A DNA stretch of 64,000 nt from an uncultured Clostridia bacterium (GCA_946186375.1 CAMHMZ010000001.1:310001-374000); one strand, 5' to 3'. Counted from the first letter of the stretch, positions 9,190 to 15,683 are shown. Numbers and translations: made by a program. The notes: generated by a model from the sequence alone, not told the origin.

Positions 9190-10170
9190 ATGGCAAGAAA
9201 CATTATGGTCAATCCTGAAATCCTTGCGCTGAAGGCGGATTACGTCATTGACGCTTTCTATCTGCTGAAGACCGCGAGCGTCAAGACTTCCGCGAAGGGA
9301 TCGCAGTACCTTGCTCTGTCGCTTTGCGACAAGAGCGGTGAGATTGAAGCCAAGATCTGGGACTATGATCCGTCCGAGGGGCTGCATGAGCACGTCGGCG
9401 AGGTGATCAAGGTCCGCGGAACCGTTGAGGAATACAACGGCAAGCTGCAGCTCAAGATTGAGAACCGCAGACTCCCGCGTCCAGACGACAAGTATGACAT
9501 GAGTCAGATCGTTCCGACCGCGCCGATCGATGTCATTCCCACGTTGGACAGCGTGAAGGACATGCTTGACGGTGTTCAGGACAAGACCTATCACGCCATC
9601 GGCCAGAAGGCTTTCGAAGTCATGAAGGACTGGCTTCGCACTCTGCCGGCCGCGAAGGGCGTGCACCATGCGTTCATCGCTGGTCTGCTTATGCATACTA
9701 ATGACATGATGCGCGACGCGACCATGTATGCAGATCGTTACAATCTGCGCTACGGTGACTTCATCAACAAGGATCTTCTGATCGTCGGCACGTTTTGCCA
9801 TGACATGGCTAAGCGCCGCGAATTCACCACGTCCGGTGTCGGTCTGGTGACGGAGTATTCCACGGAAGGTCAGCTGATGGGTCACCTGGTGATGGGCTCC
9901 GAGGACATCGGCGAGCTGGCTAAGGCTGCCGGCATTCCCGTTGACGCGAAGGAGGTCACTCTTCTTCGCCACCTCATTCTTTCCCATCATGGGCAGAGGG
10001 AGTTCGGTGCCTGCGTTCTGCCGCAGACGGTTGAGGCAGAGATCCTCAGCCAGGTTGACATGCTGAATGCCCGCATCGAGGTGTATCGTGAGGAGCTCCC
10101 GAAGATCGACGTTGGGACTCACTCCGATTTCATCAAGCCTCTCAACCACAGCATTTACCGGCACATGTAA
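9190..10170 (+). CDS. YhaM-like OB-fold/HD-domain nuclease
   Basis: 326 residues. An N-terminal OB fold (about 15-105: AKIWDYD, VIKVRGTVEEYNGKLQLKI) is followed by an HD phosphohydrolase domain with His-Ala near 155, HT near 175, CHDMAK near 203 and HLILSHHG near 262. This order matches YhaM/CBF1-type 3'-5' exonucleases, which trim RNA or single-stranded DNA from the 3' end. Such a gene in a phage replication module, between dUTPase and SSB, is uncommon to my knowledge. AAAGGAGATATATAAACAT precedes the start. Confidence 0.8.
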   Translation: MARNIMVNPEILALKADYVIDAFYLLKTASVKTSAKGSQYLALSLCDKSGEIEAKIWDYDPSEGLHEHVGEVIKVRGTVEEYNGKLQLKIENRRLPRPDDKYDMSQIVPTAPIDVIPTLDSVKDMLDGVQDKTYHAIGQKAFEVMKDWLRTLPAAKGVHHAFIAGLLMHTNDMMRDATMYADRYNLRYGDFINKDLLIVGTFCHDMAKRREFTTSGVGLVTEYSTEGQLMGHLVMGSEDIGELAKAAGIPVDAKEVTLLRHLILSHHGQREFGACVLPQTVEAEILSQVDMLNARIEVYREELPKIDVGTHSDFIKPLNHSIYRHM

Positions 10171-10180
10171 GAAATTCAGT

Positions 10181-10210
10181 GCATAGAGGATGCAAATGCA
10201 TCCTCTATGC
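10181..10210. terminator. Perfect 14-bp hairpin after the HD nuclease gene
   Basis: GCATAGAGGATGCA (10181-10194) and its exact complement (10197-10210) are separated by AA. No T run follows on the plus strand, so it may be a terminator of another kind, an RNA-stabilising or processing hairpin, or a protein site. It lies between the nuclease stop and the next promoter. Confidence 0.55.
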
Positions 10211-10233
10211 CTGCCAAAACACGCCCGGCAATG

Positions 10234-10262
10234 TTGACGTATACGTTAACTATAAGTAAAAC
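10234..10262 (+). promoter_or_regulatory. Phage promoter, TTGACG-N17-TAAAAC, with palindrome in the spacer
   Basis: The -35 TTGACG is at 10234-10239 and the -10 TAAAAC at 10257-10262, with a 17-base spacer ending in AG as in the two other element promoters. The ten-base palindrome ACGTATACGT (10237-10246) overlaps the -35 and would be a natural repressor site. It would drive the small gene at 10299 and SSB. Confidence 0.5.
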
Positions 10263-10298
10263 TGTAGTACCCATTTAGAAGGCTGAAGGAGGAAGAAT

Positions 10299-10502
10299 AT
10301 GAATTCTACCGCGAAGAAACTGTACGCCTTCAAAGGGGCCGTGCAGGTTTTCGGCAAAATCGCGGCAAATAATTATGCCGCGACAACCTGGGCAGCAAGT
10401 GAAGCAAAAGCAAGAAGTAATATTGCATTTCGCTTCAAGCAGAGCATGGGCTATACAGCCAGTGTTCCTGTAAAGTTGCTCGGAAAAATGACCGCGCAGT
10501 AA
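10299..10502 (+). CDS. Small basic phage protein (67 aa)
   Basis: Starts at ATG 10299 after GGAGGAAGAAT and encodes a 67-residue protein rich in Ala and Lys with no recognisable domain. It lies between promoter 10234 and the SSB gene, so it is probably expressed with SSB. Function unknown. Confidence 0.6.
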   Translation: MNSTAKKLYAFKGAVQVFGKIAANNYAATTWAASEAKARSNIAFRFKQSMGYTASVPVKLLGKMTAQ

Positions 10503-10575
10503 ACAAGAAGCCGCAGATACGGCAGCAAAAAAATATGATGATGGGCCGACAGACGTGCCCGAAAGGAGAAAAACT

Positions 10576-11178
10576 ATGGCAAATCAGCAGAATCAGCAGA
10601 ATCAGCAGGAGCGTGTTTACTATTCCAAGGTGAACATTCTCAAGCGTGGTAAGGATCAGCCTCTGAACGAGGCCGTTTACACCGTCAGCGGCGAAGTTTC
10701 CTACGCCGAGAAGAAGGCGGGGCAGTATGGCGACTATCTCGCCGTGACGCTGACCGCGGTCCTCGGCGACAAGTTCGTCGAGCGGAACTTCGGCGCGGAG
10801 TTCGTCAACCCTGAGCACAAGGTTGAGTTCCGTTTCAACCTGAACGGTGTCAGCGCTCAGAACTTCGTGGAGCACCCCCCGCGTTGGGGACAGGACATCC
10901 TGTTCATGCTCTACGATATGAAACCCGAGGAGTTTCAGCGTCGCTCCGGTGAAACCGGCCGCAACATCAGCGCCAAGTGCAGCGGCTTTGCCGCTCTCGG
11001 CTCGCTGAAGAAGCCCGACGGCTCCGATCGTCCTGCGATCCGCATCCGCGGCATCGAAGACGGTACTTCGGCGCCCGCTGCTGCCGCTCCTGCGGCTGCT
11101 GCGAACCGTTCCGTCCAGGAGGCCATGTCCAGTATGAACGTGGACACCCTCGAGGACGACGGCGAACTGCCGTTCTGA
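10576..11178 (+). CDS. Phage single-stranded DNA-binding protein
   Basis: 200 residues. The start is Gln/Asn-rich, then about 120 residues fit an OB fold, then an Ala/Pro linker, and the protein ends DDGELPF. An acidic tail closing on a hydrophobic-Pro-Phe tip is the hallmark of bacterial and phage SSBs that recruit partner proteins. The body is not obviously like host SSB, so it is probably a divergent phage type. ATG 10576 follows GAAAGGAG. Two tandem terminators close the transcript. Confidence 0.7.
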   Translation: MANQQNQQNQQERVYYSKVNILKRGKDQPLNEAVYTVSGEVSYAEKKAGQYGDYLAVTLTAVLGDKFVERNFGAEFVNPEHKVEFRFNLNGVSAQNFVEHPPRWGQDILFMLYDMKPEEFQRRSGETGRNISAKCSGFAALGSLKKPDGSDRPAIRIRGIEDGTSAPAAAAPAAAANRSVQEAMSSMNVDTLEDDGELPF

Positions 11179-11185
11179 AAAGCCA

Positions 11186-11218
11186 GGCACTCTCTTTTTA
11201 AAAGAGAGTGCCATTTTT
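11186..11218 (+). terminator. Terminator after the SSB gene (first of two)
   Basis: GGCACTCTC with the flanking T/A run pairs with GAGAGTGCC, followed by ATTTTTAT. It lies eight bases after the SSB stop. Confidence 0.85.
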
Positions 11219-11224
11219 ATGCGC

Positions 11225-11257
11225 ACGTCTCCGCAAAAGGAGACGTTTTTGTTTTTT
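11225..11257 (+). terminator. Second tandem terminator before the tRNA array
   Basis: ACGTCTCC (11225-11232), loop GCAAAA, GGAGACGT (11239-11246), then TTTTGTTTTTT. Together with the previous hairpin it insulates the tRNA array from the protein operon. Confidence 0.85.
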
Positions 11258-11271
11258 AAAGGCTTTTACAG

Positions 11272-11300
11272 TTGACAAACGCGGCGCGTTATAGTAATAT
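11272..11300 (+). promoter_or_regulatory. Promoter of the tRNA array
   Basis: TTGACA at 11272-11277, a 17-base spacer and TAATAT at 11295-11300. This host-like sigma-A form differs from the TAAAA promoters elsewhere in the element. A nine-pair leader hairpin (GCTGCGAGG with CCTCGCAGC, 11402-11436) lies between it and the first tRNA. Confidence 0.6.
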
Positions 11301-11441
11301 AGTCTTGCGAACGCGGGGTGGTGCCGATGGCGCTATTGAGGCTGTTGTGTTTCCCGGCGTTCATACCCTCCTTTCATTTTTTTCCTCCTTTCTTTTTCAG
11401 CGCTGCGAGGTCGTCTTCTCCTTTCGGCCTCGCAGCAATTT

Positions 11442-11518
11442 GGTCCCTTCGACTAATCGGTTAGGTCACCACCCTTTCACGGTGGCAATGTTGGGTTCGA
11501 ATCCCACAGGGATCACCA
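11442..11518 (+). tRNA. tRNA-Glu(TTC)
   Basis: A full cloverleaf with acceptor GGTCCCT/AGGGATC, anticodon loop CTTTCAC (TTC), a normal T loop TTCGAAT and an encoded CCA. First member of the element's tRNA array. Confidence 0.93.
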
Positions 11519-11915
11519 TCGTCGGCGAGCAAAACATACGCGGCGGTGCACGCGATGCTGTTGTCTGCAGATATCGCACGGTCGGCCACGCACCCTCCTT
11601 TTTTTTGCCGCAGAACCATTCGCCGGCGTCGTGTCGATCTTTTGAGGAACCAGCGCTGTAGCTATGCGCAAAATGCTGTTTGCAGAAACAATGGGACGAA
11701 CATGCACGCAGCACAAACTTCGGTCACGTCCCTTGGCCGAGCTCGTGGAGTTTTGATGGTGTTCATACGAGGTTATTGTTGCAGAAAGGTTAAACCAAGC
11801 ATCTCAAAAAATTTGCCCTTGCGGGGTATTCCCGCTTCTGCACCCAGGCGTTTCTCACGCCATGATTCTTCTCCTTTCTTCTTTTTACGGGAAGGTTTCG
11901 GCCTTCCCAATTTAT
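11519..11915. other. Gap of about 400 nt inside the tRNA array, no gene seen
   Basis: No convincing protein frame with a ribosome binding site. Structure seen: GGGAAGG/CCTTCCC (11890-11909) just before tRNA-Gly, and weaker pairings elsewhere. It may be tRNA precursor spacer or an unrecognised small RNA. Confidence 0.4.
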
Positions 11916-11989
11916 GCGGATGTAGTTCAATGGTAGAATCCCAGCCTTCCAAGCTGGTTATGAGGGTTCGATTCCCTTTATCCGCTCCA
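11916..11989 (+). tRNA. tRNA-Gly(TCC)
   Basis: Acceptor GCGGATG/TATCCGC, anticodon loop CTTCCAA (TCC), T loop TTCGATT, discriminator T and encoded CCA. A normal cloverleaf. Confidence 0.93.
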
Positions 11990-12028
11990 TGATCTAACTC
12001 GCGTGTGCTACGGCACCGCGGGTATCAT

Positions 12029-12104
12029 GCTGGATTAGCTCAGTTGGTAGAGCAGCGCACTTGTAATGCGCAGGTCGTCAGTTCGAGTCTGACATCCAGC
12101 TCCA
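12029..12104 (+). tRNA. tRNA-Thr(TGT)
   Basis: Acceptor GCTGGAT/ATCCAGC, anticodon loop CTTGTAA (TGT), T loop TTCGAGT, discriminator T, encoded CCA. Confidence 0.93.
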
Positions 12105-12107
12105 TAT

Positions 12108-12183
12108 GCTTTCTTAGCTCAGCTGGTAGAGCATGCGGCTGTTAACCGCAGGGTCGTAGGTTCGAGTCCTACAGGAAGCGCCA
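12108..12183 (+). tRNA. tRNA-Asn(GTT)
   Basis: Acceptor GCTTTCT/AGGAAGC with one T-G pair, anticodon loop CTGTTAA (GTT), T loop TTCGAGT, encoded CCA. It begins four bases after tRNA-Thr ends. Confidence 0.93.
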
Positions 12184-12187
12184 TCAT

Positions 12188-12264
<77 letters not shown>

Positions 12265-12311
12265 TCGCTGTGCCAAATGCACCAGCCATTCTTTAAGAAA
12301 GGAGAACAACT

Positions 12312-12596
12312 ATGACCAAGGAAGAGCTTATGCAGGCTGTAGCCGGCAAGGTAAAGCCCGGCGATATTGCCTCGAAGGCCGCGCTGAACCGCGTGTTCAA
12401 CGCTGTGTTCGACGTTATCGCTGAAGATCTGATTGCCGGCAACAACGTGAACATTCCCGGTTTCGGCAGCTTCAAGGTCAAGGAACGCGCTGAGCGCAAG
12501 GCACACAACCTGCAGACCGGCGAAGAAATCATCGTTCCTGCGAGCAAGGCAGCAGTATTCAAGCCCAGCTCGGCCCTCAAGAATGCCGTAAAGTAA
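12312..12596 (+). CDS. HU-family DNA-binding protein inside the tRNA array
   Basis: 94 residues, a standard HU/IHF length. The family signature appears as IPGFGSFKVKERAERKA near residues 50-66, and the DNA-wrapping arm GEEIIVPASKAAVFKPS follows. HU dimers bend and coat DNA. The gene has GAAAGGAGAACAACT before ATG and lies between tRNA-Asp and tRNA-Val in the same direction, so it may be made from the processed array transcript. It is a phage copy, perhaps for packaging or for control of the element's own DNA. Confidence 0.9.
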   Translation: MTKEELMQAVAGKVKPGDIASKAALNRVFNAVFDVIAEDLIAGNNVNIPGFGSFKVKERAERKAHNLQTGEEIIVPASKAAVFKPSSALKNAVK

Positions 12597-12659
12597 AAAT
12601 CAAGATCAAAAAAGATTTATTCCGCCGGTGACGAAGTGCGCCGCTGGCGGTAATAATAT

Positions 12660-12736
12660 AGCGCTATAGCTCAGCTGGTTAGAGCACCTGCCTTACAAGC
12701 AGGGGGTCGCTGGTTCAAGTCCAGTTGGCGCTACCA
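12660..12736 (+). tRNA. tRNA-Val(TAC)
   Basis: Acceptor AGCGCTA/TGGCGCT, anticodon loop CTTACAA (TAC), T loop TTCAAGT, encoded CCA. The start A at 12660 is set by the acceptor pairing. Confidence 0.92.
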
Positions 12737-12882
12737 CCCGCTGCGGTGCCGCATAACCGGCATCGGCATAAGCAGATTTCTGGTGCAAAGGGATCTGTTT
12801 TGGCTGGCGTCCGAAAGGCCGCTGGTCGTGAAAGCTCGGCCGTAAAGGGGCTTCGGCGGCAATGAGAAAGGAAAACTAACCC

Positions 12883-12958
12883 ACCGGTGTAGCTCAGTTG
12901 GCAGAGCGCCGTCTTGATAAGGCGTGGGTCGCTGGATCGTGCCCAGCCACCGGTACCA
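12883..12958 (+). tRNA. tRNA-Ile(GAT) with an aberrant T loop
   Basis: Acceptor ACCGGTG/CACCGGT is perfect, the D arm is normal (AGTTGGCA loop), the anticodon loop is TTGATAA (GAT) and CCA is encoded. The T loop is ATCGTGC instead of TTCRANY: position 54 is A and 58 is T, an exchange of the usual T54-A58 pair. The outer pair of the anticodon stem (C27-T43) is also mismatched. It may be decaying or deliberately non-standard. Confidence 0.75.
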
Positions 12959-13300
12959 AACGCTCCAGGAGCTCGCCCCTCCTGGCCGACGACCGAGCGT
13001 ATGTCCAATATCCGCGGAATTCGAAGTGCTGAAGGCCAAGGTGCTTCGCCACGTTTGGACTTTCGGAGGTTAAATTTTGGCTAACAAGCCAACCTGTGAA
13101 TTGGTACGGACCACCAATCCTGGTGCCATAAGAGCGTCGAAGTCTTATGGCCGAAGGGGAACGGGCGCGTTGGCGAACGGCGGCCTCGACGCGGTCGGAT
13201 ATGCGTTCAAAAGCTGGCACGAAAGCCACGGAAGCTGCTGGGCCTTATTGGCATCGGGCTTCAAAAAAGGCCACATTGGCGAGTAAAAGCAAGAATATGC
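12959..13300 (+). other. Hairpin-rich gap between tRNA-Ile and tRNA-Ala
   Basis: Consecutive hairpins are visible: CCAGGAG/CTCCTGG (12965-12985), TTGGCT/AGCCAA (13077-13092), CACCA/TGGTG (13112-13125), CCATAAGA/TCTTATGG (13126-13150) and CGCGT/ACGCG (13166-13193) inside CCGA/TCGG. A 69-codon frame from TTG 13077 with GGAGG at 13065 also exists, but its start lies in a hairpin. A structured RNA seems more likely than a protein, and neither is proven. Confidence 0.35.
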
Positions 13301-13326
13301 CGTAGCTCGCTTGGTGGCCACTTCAC

Positions 13327-13402
13327 GGGGGATTAGCTCAGCTGGGAGAGCGCCTGATTTGCATTCAGGAGGTCAGCGGTTCGATCCCGCTATCCTCCAC
13401 CA
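13327..13402 (+). tRNA. tRNA-Ala(TGC)
   Basis: Acceptor GGGGGAT/ATCCTCC, anticodon loop TTTGCAT (TGC), T loop TTCGATC, encoded CCA. A normal cloverleaf. Confidence 0.93.
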
Positions 13403-13407
13403 AAACG

Positions 13408-13528
13408 GATTACCGCACAGACGTGTCAAGACGGAGTGAAACCGTGCATTCGTGGCAAACCTACCGTGCGGATGAAATTGACCTTTCCGAGGGATTAAGT
13501 AGGAAACAGGGTGAAGATTGCGGTAATC
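13408..13528 (+). other. Inverted repeat with two competing pairings between tRNA-Ala and tRNA-Met
   Basis: GATTACCGCA (13408-13417) is the exact complement of TGCGGTAATC (13519-13528). The inner part CCGCAC (13413-13418) can instead pair with GTGCGG (13466-13471). The two folds exclude each other. No protein gene is seen in this gap. Confidence 0.4.
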
Positions 13529-13544
13529 TTGTTTAAAAAAATAT

Positions 13545-13619
13545 TGCGAGGTAGAGCAGTGGTAGCTCAGCGGCCTCATAAGCCGTGTGTCGTGGGTTCA
13601 AACCCCACCCCCGCAACCA
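13545..13619 (+). tRNA. tRNA-Met(CAT), initiator-like
   Basis: Anticodon loop CTCATAA and T loop TTCAAAC, ending CCCCGCA-A-CCA. The D stem is GAGC/GCTC, giving the purine-11/pyrimidine-24 pair typical of bacterial initiator tRNA, and the whole resembles tRNA-fMet rather than elongator tRNA-Met. Differences from the standard initiator are T1-A72 instead of the C1-A72 mismatch, an A5-C68 mismatch, and GGC/GCC instead of GGG/CCC at the base of the anticodon stem. Confidence 0.85.
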
Positions 13620-13644
13620 CGTCATCTTGCAGCGGCGACGATCG

Positions 13645-13674
13645 AAAATAGGAGACGGTTCTCCTGTATTTTTT
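13645..13674 (+). terminator. Likely terminator of the tRNA array
   Basis: AATAGGAGA, loop CGGT, TCTCCTGTATT with a small bulge, then TTTTTT. It follows 26 bases after the initiator-like tRNA. Confidence 0.6.
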
Positions 13675-13721
13675 ACCGGAGGGCGAAACACTAATTTATA
13701 TGTACAATGTCGCTGAGATGA

Positions 13722-14273
13722 GAAAACGCTTGACCGGCGCGCTATAGGTCAAAACAAGTTTTCCGAGCGTTGACGCGTTTCATGGAAATTGTGGGACTGT
13801 TGGACCAGGTACCATACCAGATGCGCGTGTTAGGAGGATAACTTTTCACATGCAGCAGTAGCTCAACTTCAGAGCGTCGATCATATCGATCGGAGGCAAC
13901 AGGAAAACGCCTGTCTGCTGCTCCACGGTAAGGTTCGGCCGCAGTGGTTTTGTATTCGGGTGTGGCACGAAGGGTATGAAACCGCAAATCGAACCTCCGA
14001 GGTGAGATAATTCTGCCAGCCACGGCGCTCACCAAAACGCGCGGGATCCGCGCCGTGCAGATGTTCTGCAAGTGTGTTCTTGATCTGCAAACATAGCTGC
14101 AAACGAGTAATGCAGCGGCAAAAATTGCGGCAATAGATCAGTTCGCAAAGGATGCCGGGCGGAGGTCGGCGTAAAGCTTGGTATGCGAGGTAAAGTTGGC
14201 CCATTGCTAAACTGTGAGGAGAAGGTAAATCCGACCGAGTCGATCTCCGCCTATTATGTCACCTACGTTTGCG
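13722..14273 (+). ncRNA. Candidate large structured RNA next to the phage tRNA array
   Basis: No protein gene lies in 13620-14428. Many exact helices occur in order: AAAAC/GTTTT around TTGACC/GGTCAA (13730-13752); ACGCG/CGCGT (13773-13828); a tRNA-shaped domain (13852-13925); AGGTTCG/CGAACCT around GTGGTTT/AAACCGC (13931-13996); GGTGAG/CTCACC and CACGGCGC/GCGCCGTG (14001-14057); TGATCT/AGATCA enclosing GCTGCA/TGCAGC and GCAA/TTGC (14081-14140); CGCAAA/TTTGCG enclosing GGCGGAG/CTCCGCC and GTCGG/CCGAC (14144-14273). Size, phage setting and tRNA neighbours fit the ornate large RNAs called ROOL and GOLLD; membership is inferred, not shown. Confidence 0.55.
13852..13925 (+). other. tRNA-shaped domain lacking canonical loops
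   Basis: Four stems are complete: acceptor GCAGCAG/CTGCTGC, D stem GCTC/GAGC, anticodon stem TCGAT/ATCGG, T stem ACAGG/CCTGT, then T and CCA. The loops are wrong for translation: the D loop AACTTCA lacks GG, the anticodon loop CATATCG lacks T at position 33, and the T loop is six bases (AAAACG) without TTC. It lies inside the structured RNA region and may be a tRNA mimic or a domain of that RNA. Confidence 0.55.
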
Positions 14274-14284
14274 TACAAAGTAGT

Positions 14285-14339
14285 TTGACAAACACAACTG
14301 AATATAATATAATAGTAACAGTTGGGAGCACCAACTGTT
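14285..14339 (+). promoter_or_regulatory. Consensus promoter with a palindrome at the transcription start
   Basis: TTGACA (14285-14290), 17 bases, TATAAT (14308-14313): a perfect sigma-A promoter. AACAGTTGG (14317-14325) and CCAACTGTT (14331-14339) form a nine-pair inverted repeat over the expected start site, followed by TTTCTTTT. It could be an operator, a 5' hairpin or an immediate terminator. The next gene starts at 14429. Confidence 0.8.
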
Positions 14340-14428
14340 TCTTTTGCGTTCTGCTGACATACACAACGCGTTTTAGTTGTTTTGTACAAATGGTCAGCAC
14401 AGCGCACATCTAGCGTGGTGAGTTTTAT

Positions 14429-14716
14429 ATGATTGATGATGAAGATTACATCTCATTAAGAGCACATACGGTATGGTACGCGATTTTTGAATATGCGCGC
14501 ATTATTTTGCCGATCATCATGATGTTATATAAGCTTTGCCAAGTAGCAAACAAAACAGTGGTACCGACCGGGAAGATGTTCATATTCACGTTTCTTGGAT
14601 GCTTGGCTATATATGGTCTTTGCACGATAGGGAAGTACGTGGTTTTGATAAGTTGGATGAGGATCCAAGAATACAAACAGCAGGTCGCAGAGCAGACAAA
14701 GCTCTGGAAAAAGTAG
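14429..14716 (+). CDS. Small membrane protein of the phage element (95 aa)
   Basis: Begins at ATG 14429 after GGTGAG. Two hydrophobic segments (about residues 20-40 and 48-72) predict two membrane helices, followed by a charged tail ending in Lys. The family is not recognised. It is the first gene behind the strong promoter at 14285, so it may be expressed in the integrated state; a role in exclusion or holin-like action is only a guess. Confidence 0.65.
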   Translation: MIDDEDYISLRAHTVWYAIFEYARIILPIIMMLYKLCQVANKTVVPTGKMFIFTFLGCLAIYGLCTIGKYVVLISWMRIQEYKQQVAEQTKLWKK

Positions 14717-14759
14717 TAGCGCCTGCATAATCGGAATTTACGACACTGGAGCGAAAAGT

Positions 14760-15638
14760 ATGGGTATTAAAGAAGCATATATCGATCAAGAAAAGTTTGA
14801 GCGCGGCGACGGTAAGGCTTGGGGGCTTCCGAAGAACTCAATCATCTCTGACGCGGGGCGCCTGATTGTAGAAAATGAACCGAACATCACAGACGAAACG
14901 CTCAATCTTCTGATTGAAACCGACTGGGCTTTGATCAAAGACGAGGACAGAAACGACATCCTCGCGCTGTCAAAGAAGGAGCTTGCACTCAAGGTGTTTT
15001 ACGAAAACAGCGAGATCGGCCTTGCTCATGTGGCTCAGTGCATCAAAGATGATCTGAACCAGCCGCTTGGTGAGCTGATCGGTCGTTATTCATATGAGCG
15101 CCGCATCCCGTACCTTCAGGGAGCGATCTACATCAAAGCATTGACGGAAGTTCAGAAGCTGTTCTACTACACTTATTCGCCTGACGCAGGTTATCGGCGC
15201 GTTGTGTGGACGCCTGTGGAAGCGTACATTCCTCCGGCTGTGATCGCACCCCCTGAGAAAAAGAAACGCAGGATCAGGAAAAAGCCTTTAACTTCCATTC
15301 CGGAGTCTCCGACTTTTGAGCTTTATGCTTGCCCGATATGCAGTCATCCTGCGAGGTTATTCCGTTGCGGCAAAAATAGTCGTCTCTGGCATGTGTGCTG
15401 CATGGATCCGCAGCGAGAGTGCGACAATTTTGCCGGTCTGGCACCGTCGAAGACGGAGAAGCAGGCGGCTATAGCATGGAACGAATACGTGAAGAGCGTC
15501 GTAGACGACCCCATCTGGTCCAAGGACGCAATCATGTTTGAGTATGCGGATGCTGCTGATGATGATACAACTTCTGCTGAAGCTTCGAACGCATTTGTCG
15601 CCGAAAAAGCAGAAAAAGCAGAAAATAACGCCCTCTGA
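14760..15638 (+). CDS. Phage protein with a C-terminal Lar-like zinc finger
   Basis: 292 residues from ATG 14760. The C-terminal part (about 185-240) reads as a four-cysteine domain: CPIC, then CC and C in VCCMDPQRECDNFAG, then KTEKQAAIAWNEYV. The 'aW...N' ending after the cysteines is typical of Lar-type restriction alleviation and related phage finger proteins. The N-terminal 170 residues are helical and unassigned. No restriction genes are seen nearby, so the function is inferred from the fold only. Confidence 0.6.
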   Translation: MGIKEAYIDQEKFERGDGKAWGLPKNSIISDAGRLIVENEPNITDETLNLLIETDWALIKDEDRNDILALSKKELALKVFYENSEIGLAHVAQCIKDDLNQPLGELIGRYSYERRIPYLQGAIYIKALTEVQKLFYYTYSPDAGYRRVVWTPVEAYIPPAVIAPPEKKKRRIRKKPLTSIPESPTFELYACPICSHPARLFRCGKNSRLWHVCCMDPQRECDNFAGLAPSKTEKQAAIAWNEYVKSVVDDPIWSKDAIMFEYADAADDDTTSAEASNAFVAEKAEKAENNAL

Positions 15639-15683
15639 GTGGAAACTCAGTGGGCGTTTGCTATAGAAAAGGAGTGAGACGAT

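Noticed and set aside
11657-11800. Possible degenerate tRNAs around GTAGCTATGC and CCGAGCTCGTGG
   Set aside because: Seven-base acceptor complements were not found at the right distance.
11546-11992. 148-codon frame running into tRNA-Gly
   Set aside because: It overlaps a tRNA gene, has no ribosome binding site and an unlikely composition.
13077-13286. 69-codon frame from TTG with GGAGG upstream in the tRNA array
   Set aside because: The start lies in a hairpin and the frame covers several strong hairpins; listed as a structured gap rather than a protein.
13290-13326. GTAGCTCGCTTGGTGG resembling a tRNA D arm before tRNA-Ala
   Set aside because: No matching 3' half or acceptor partner could be found.
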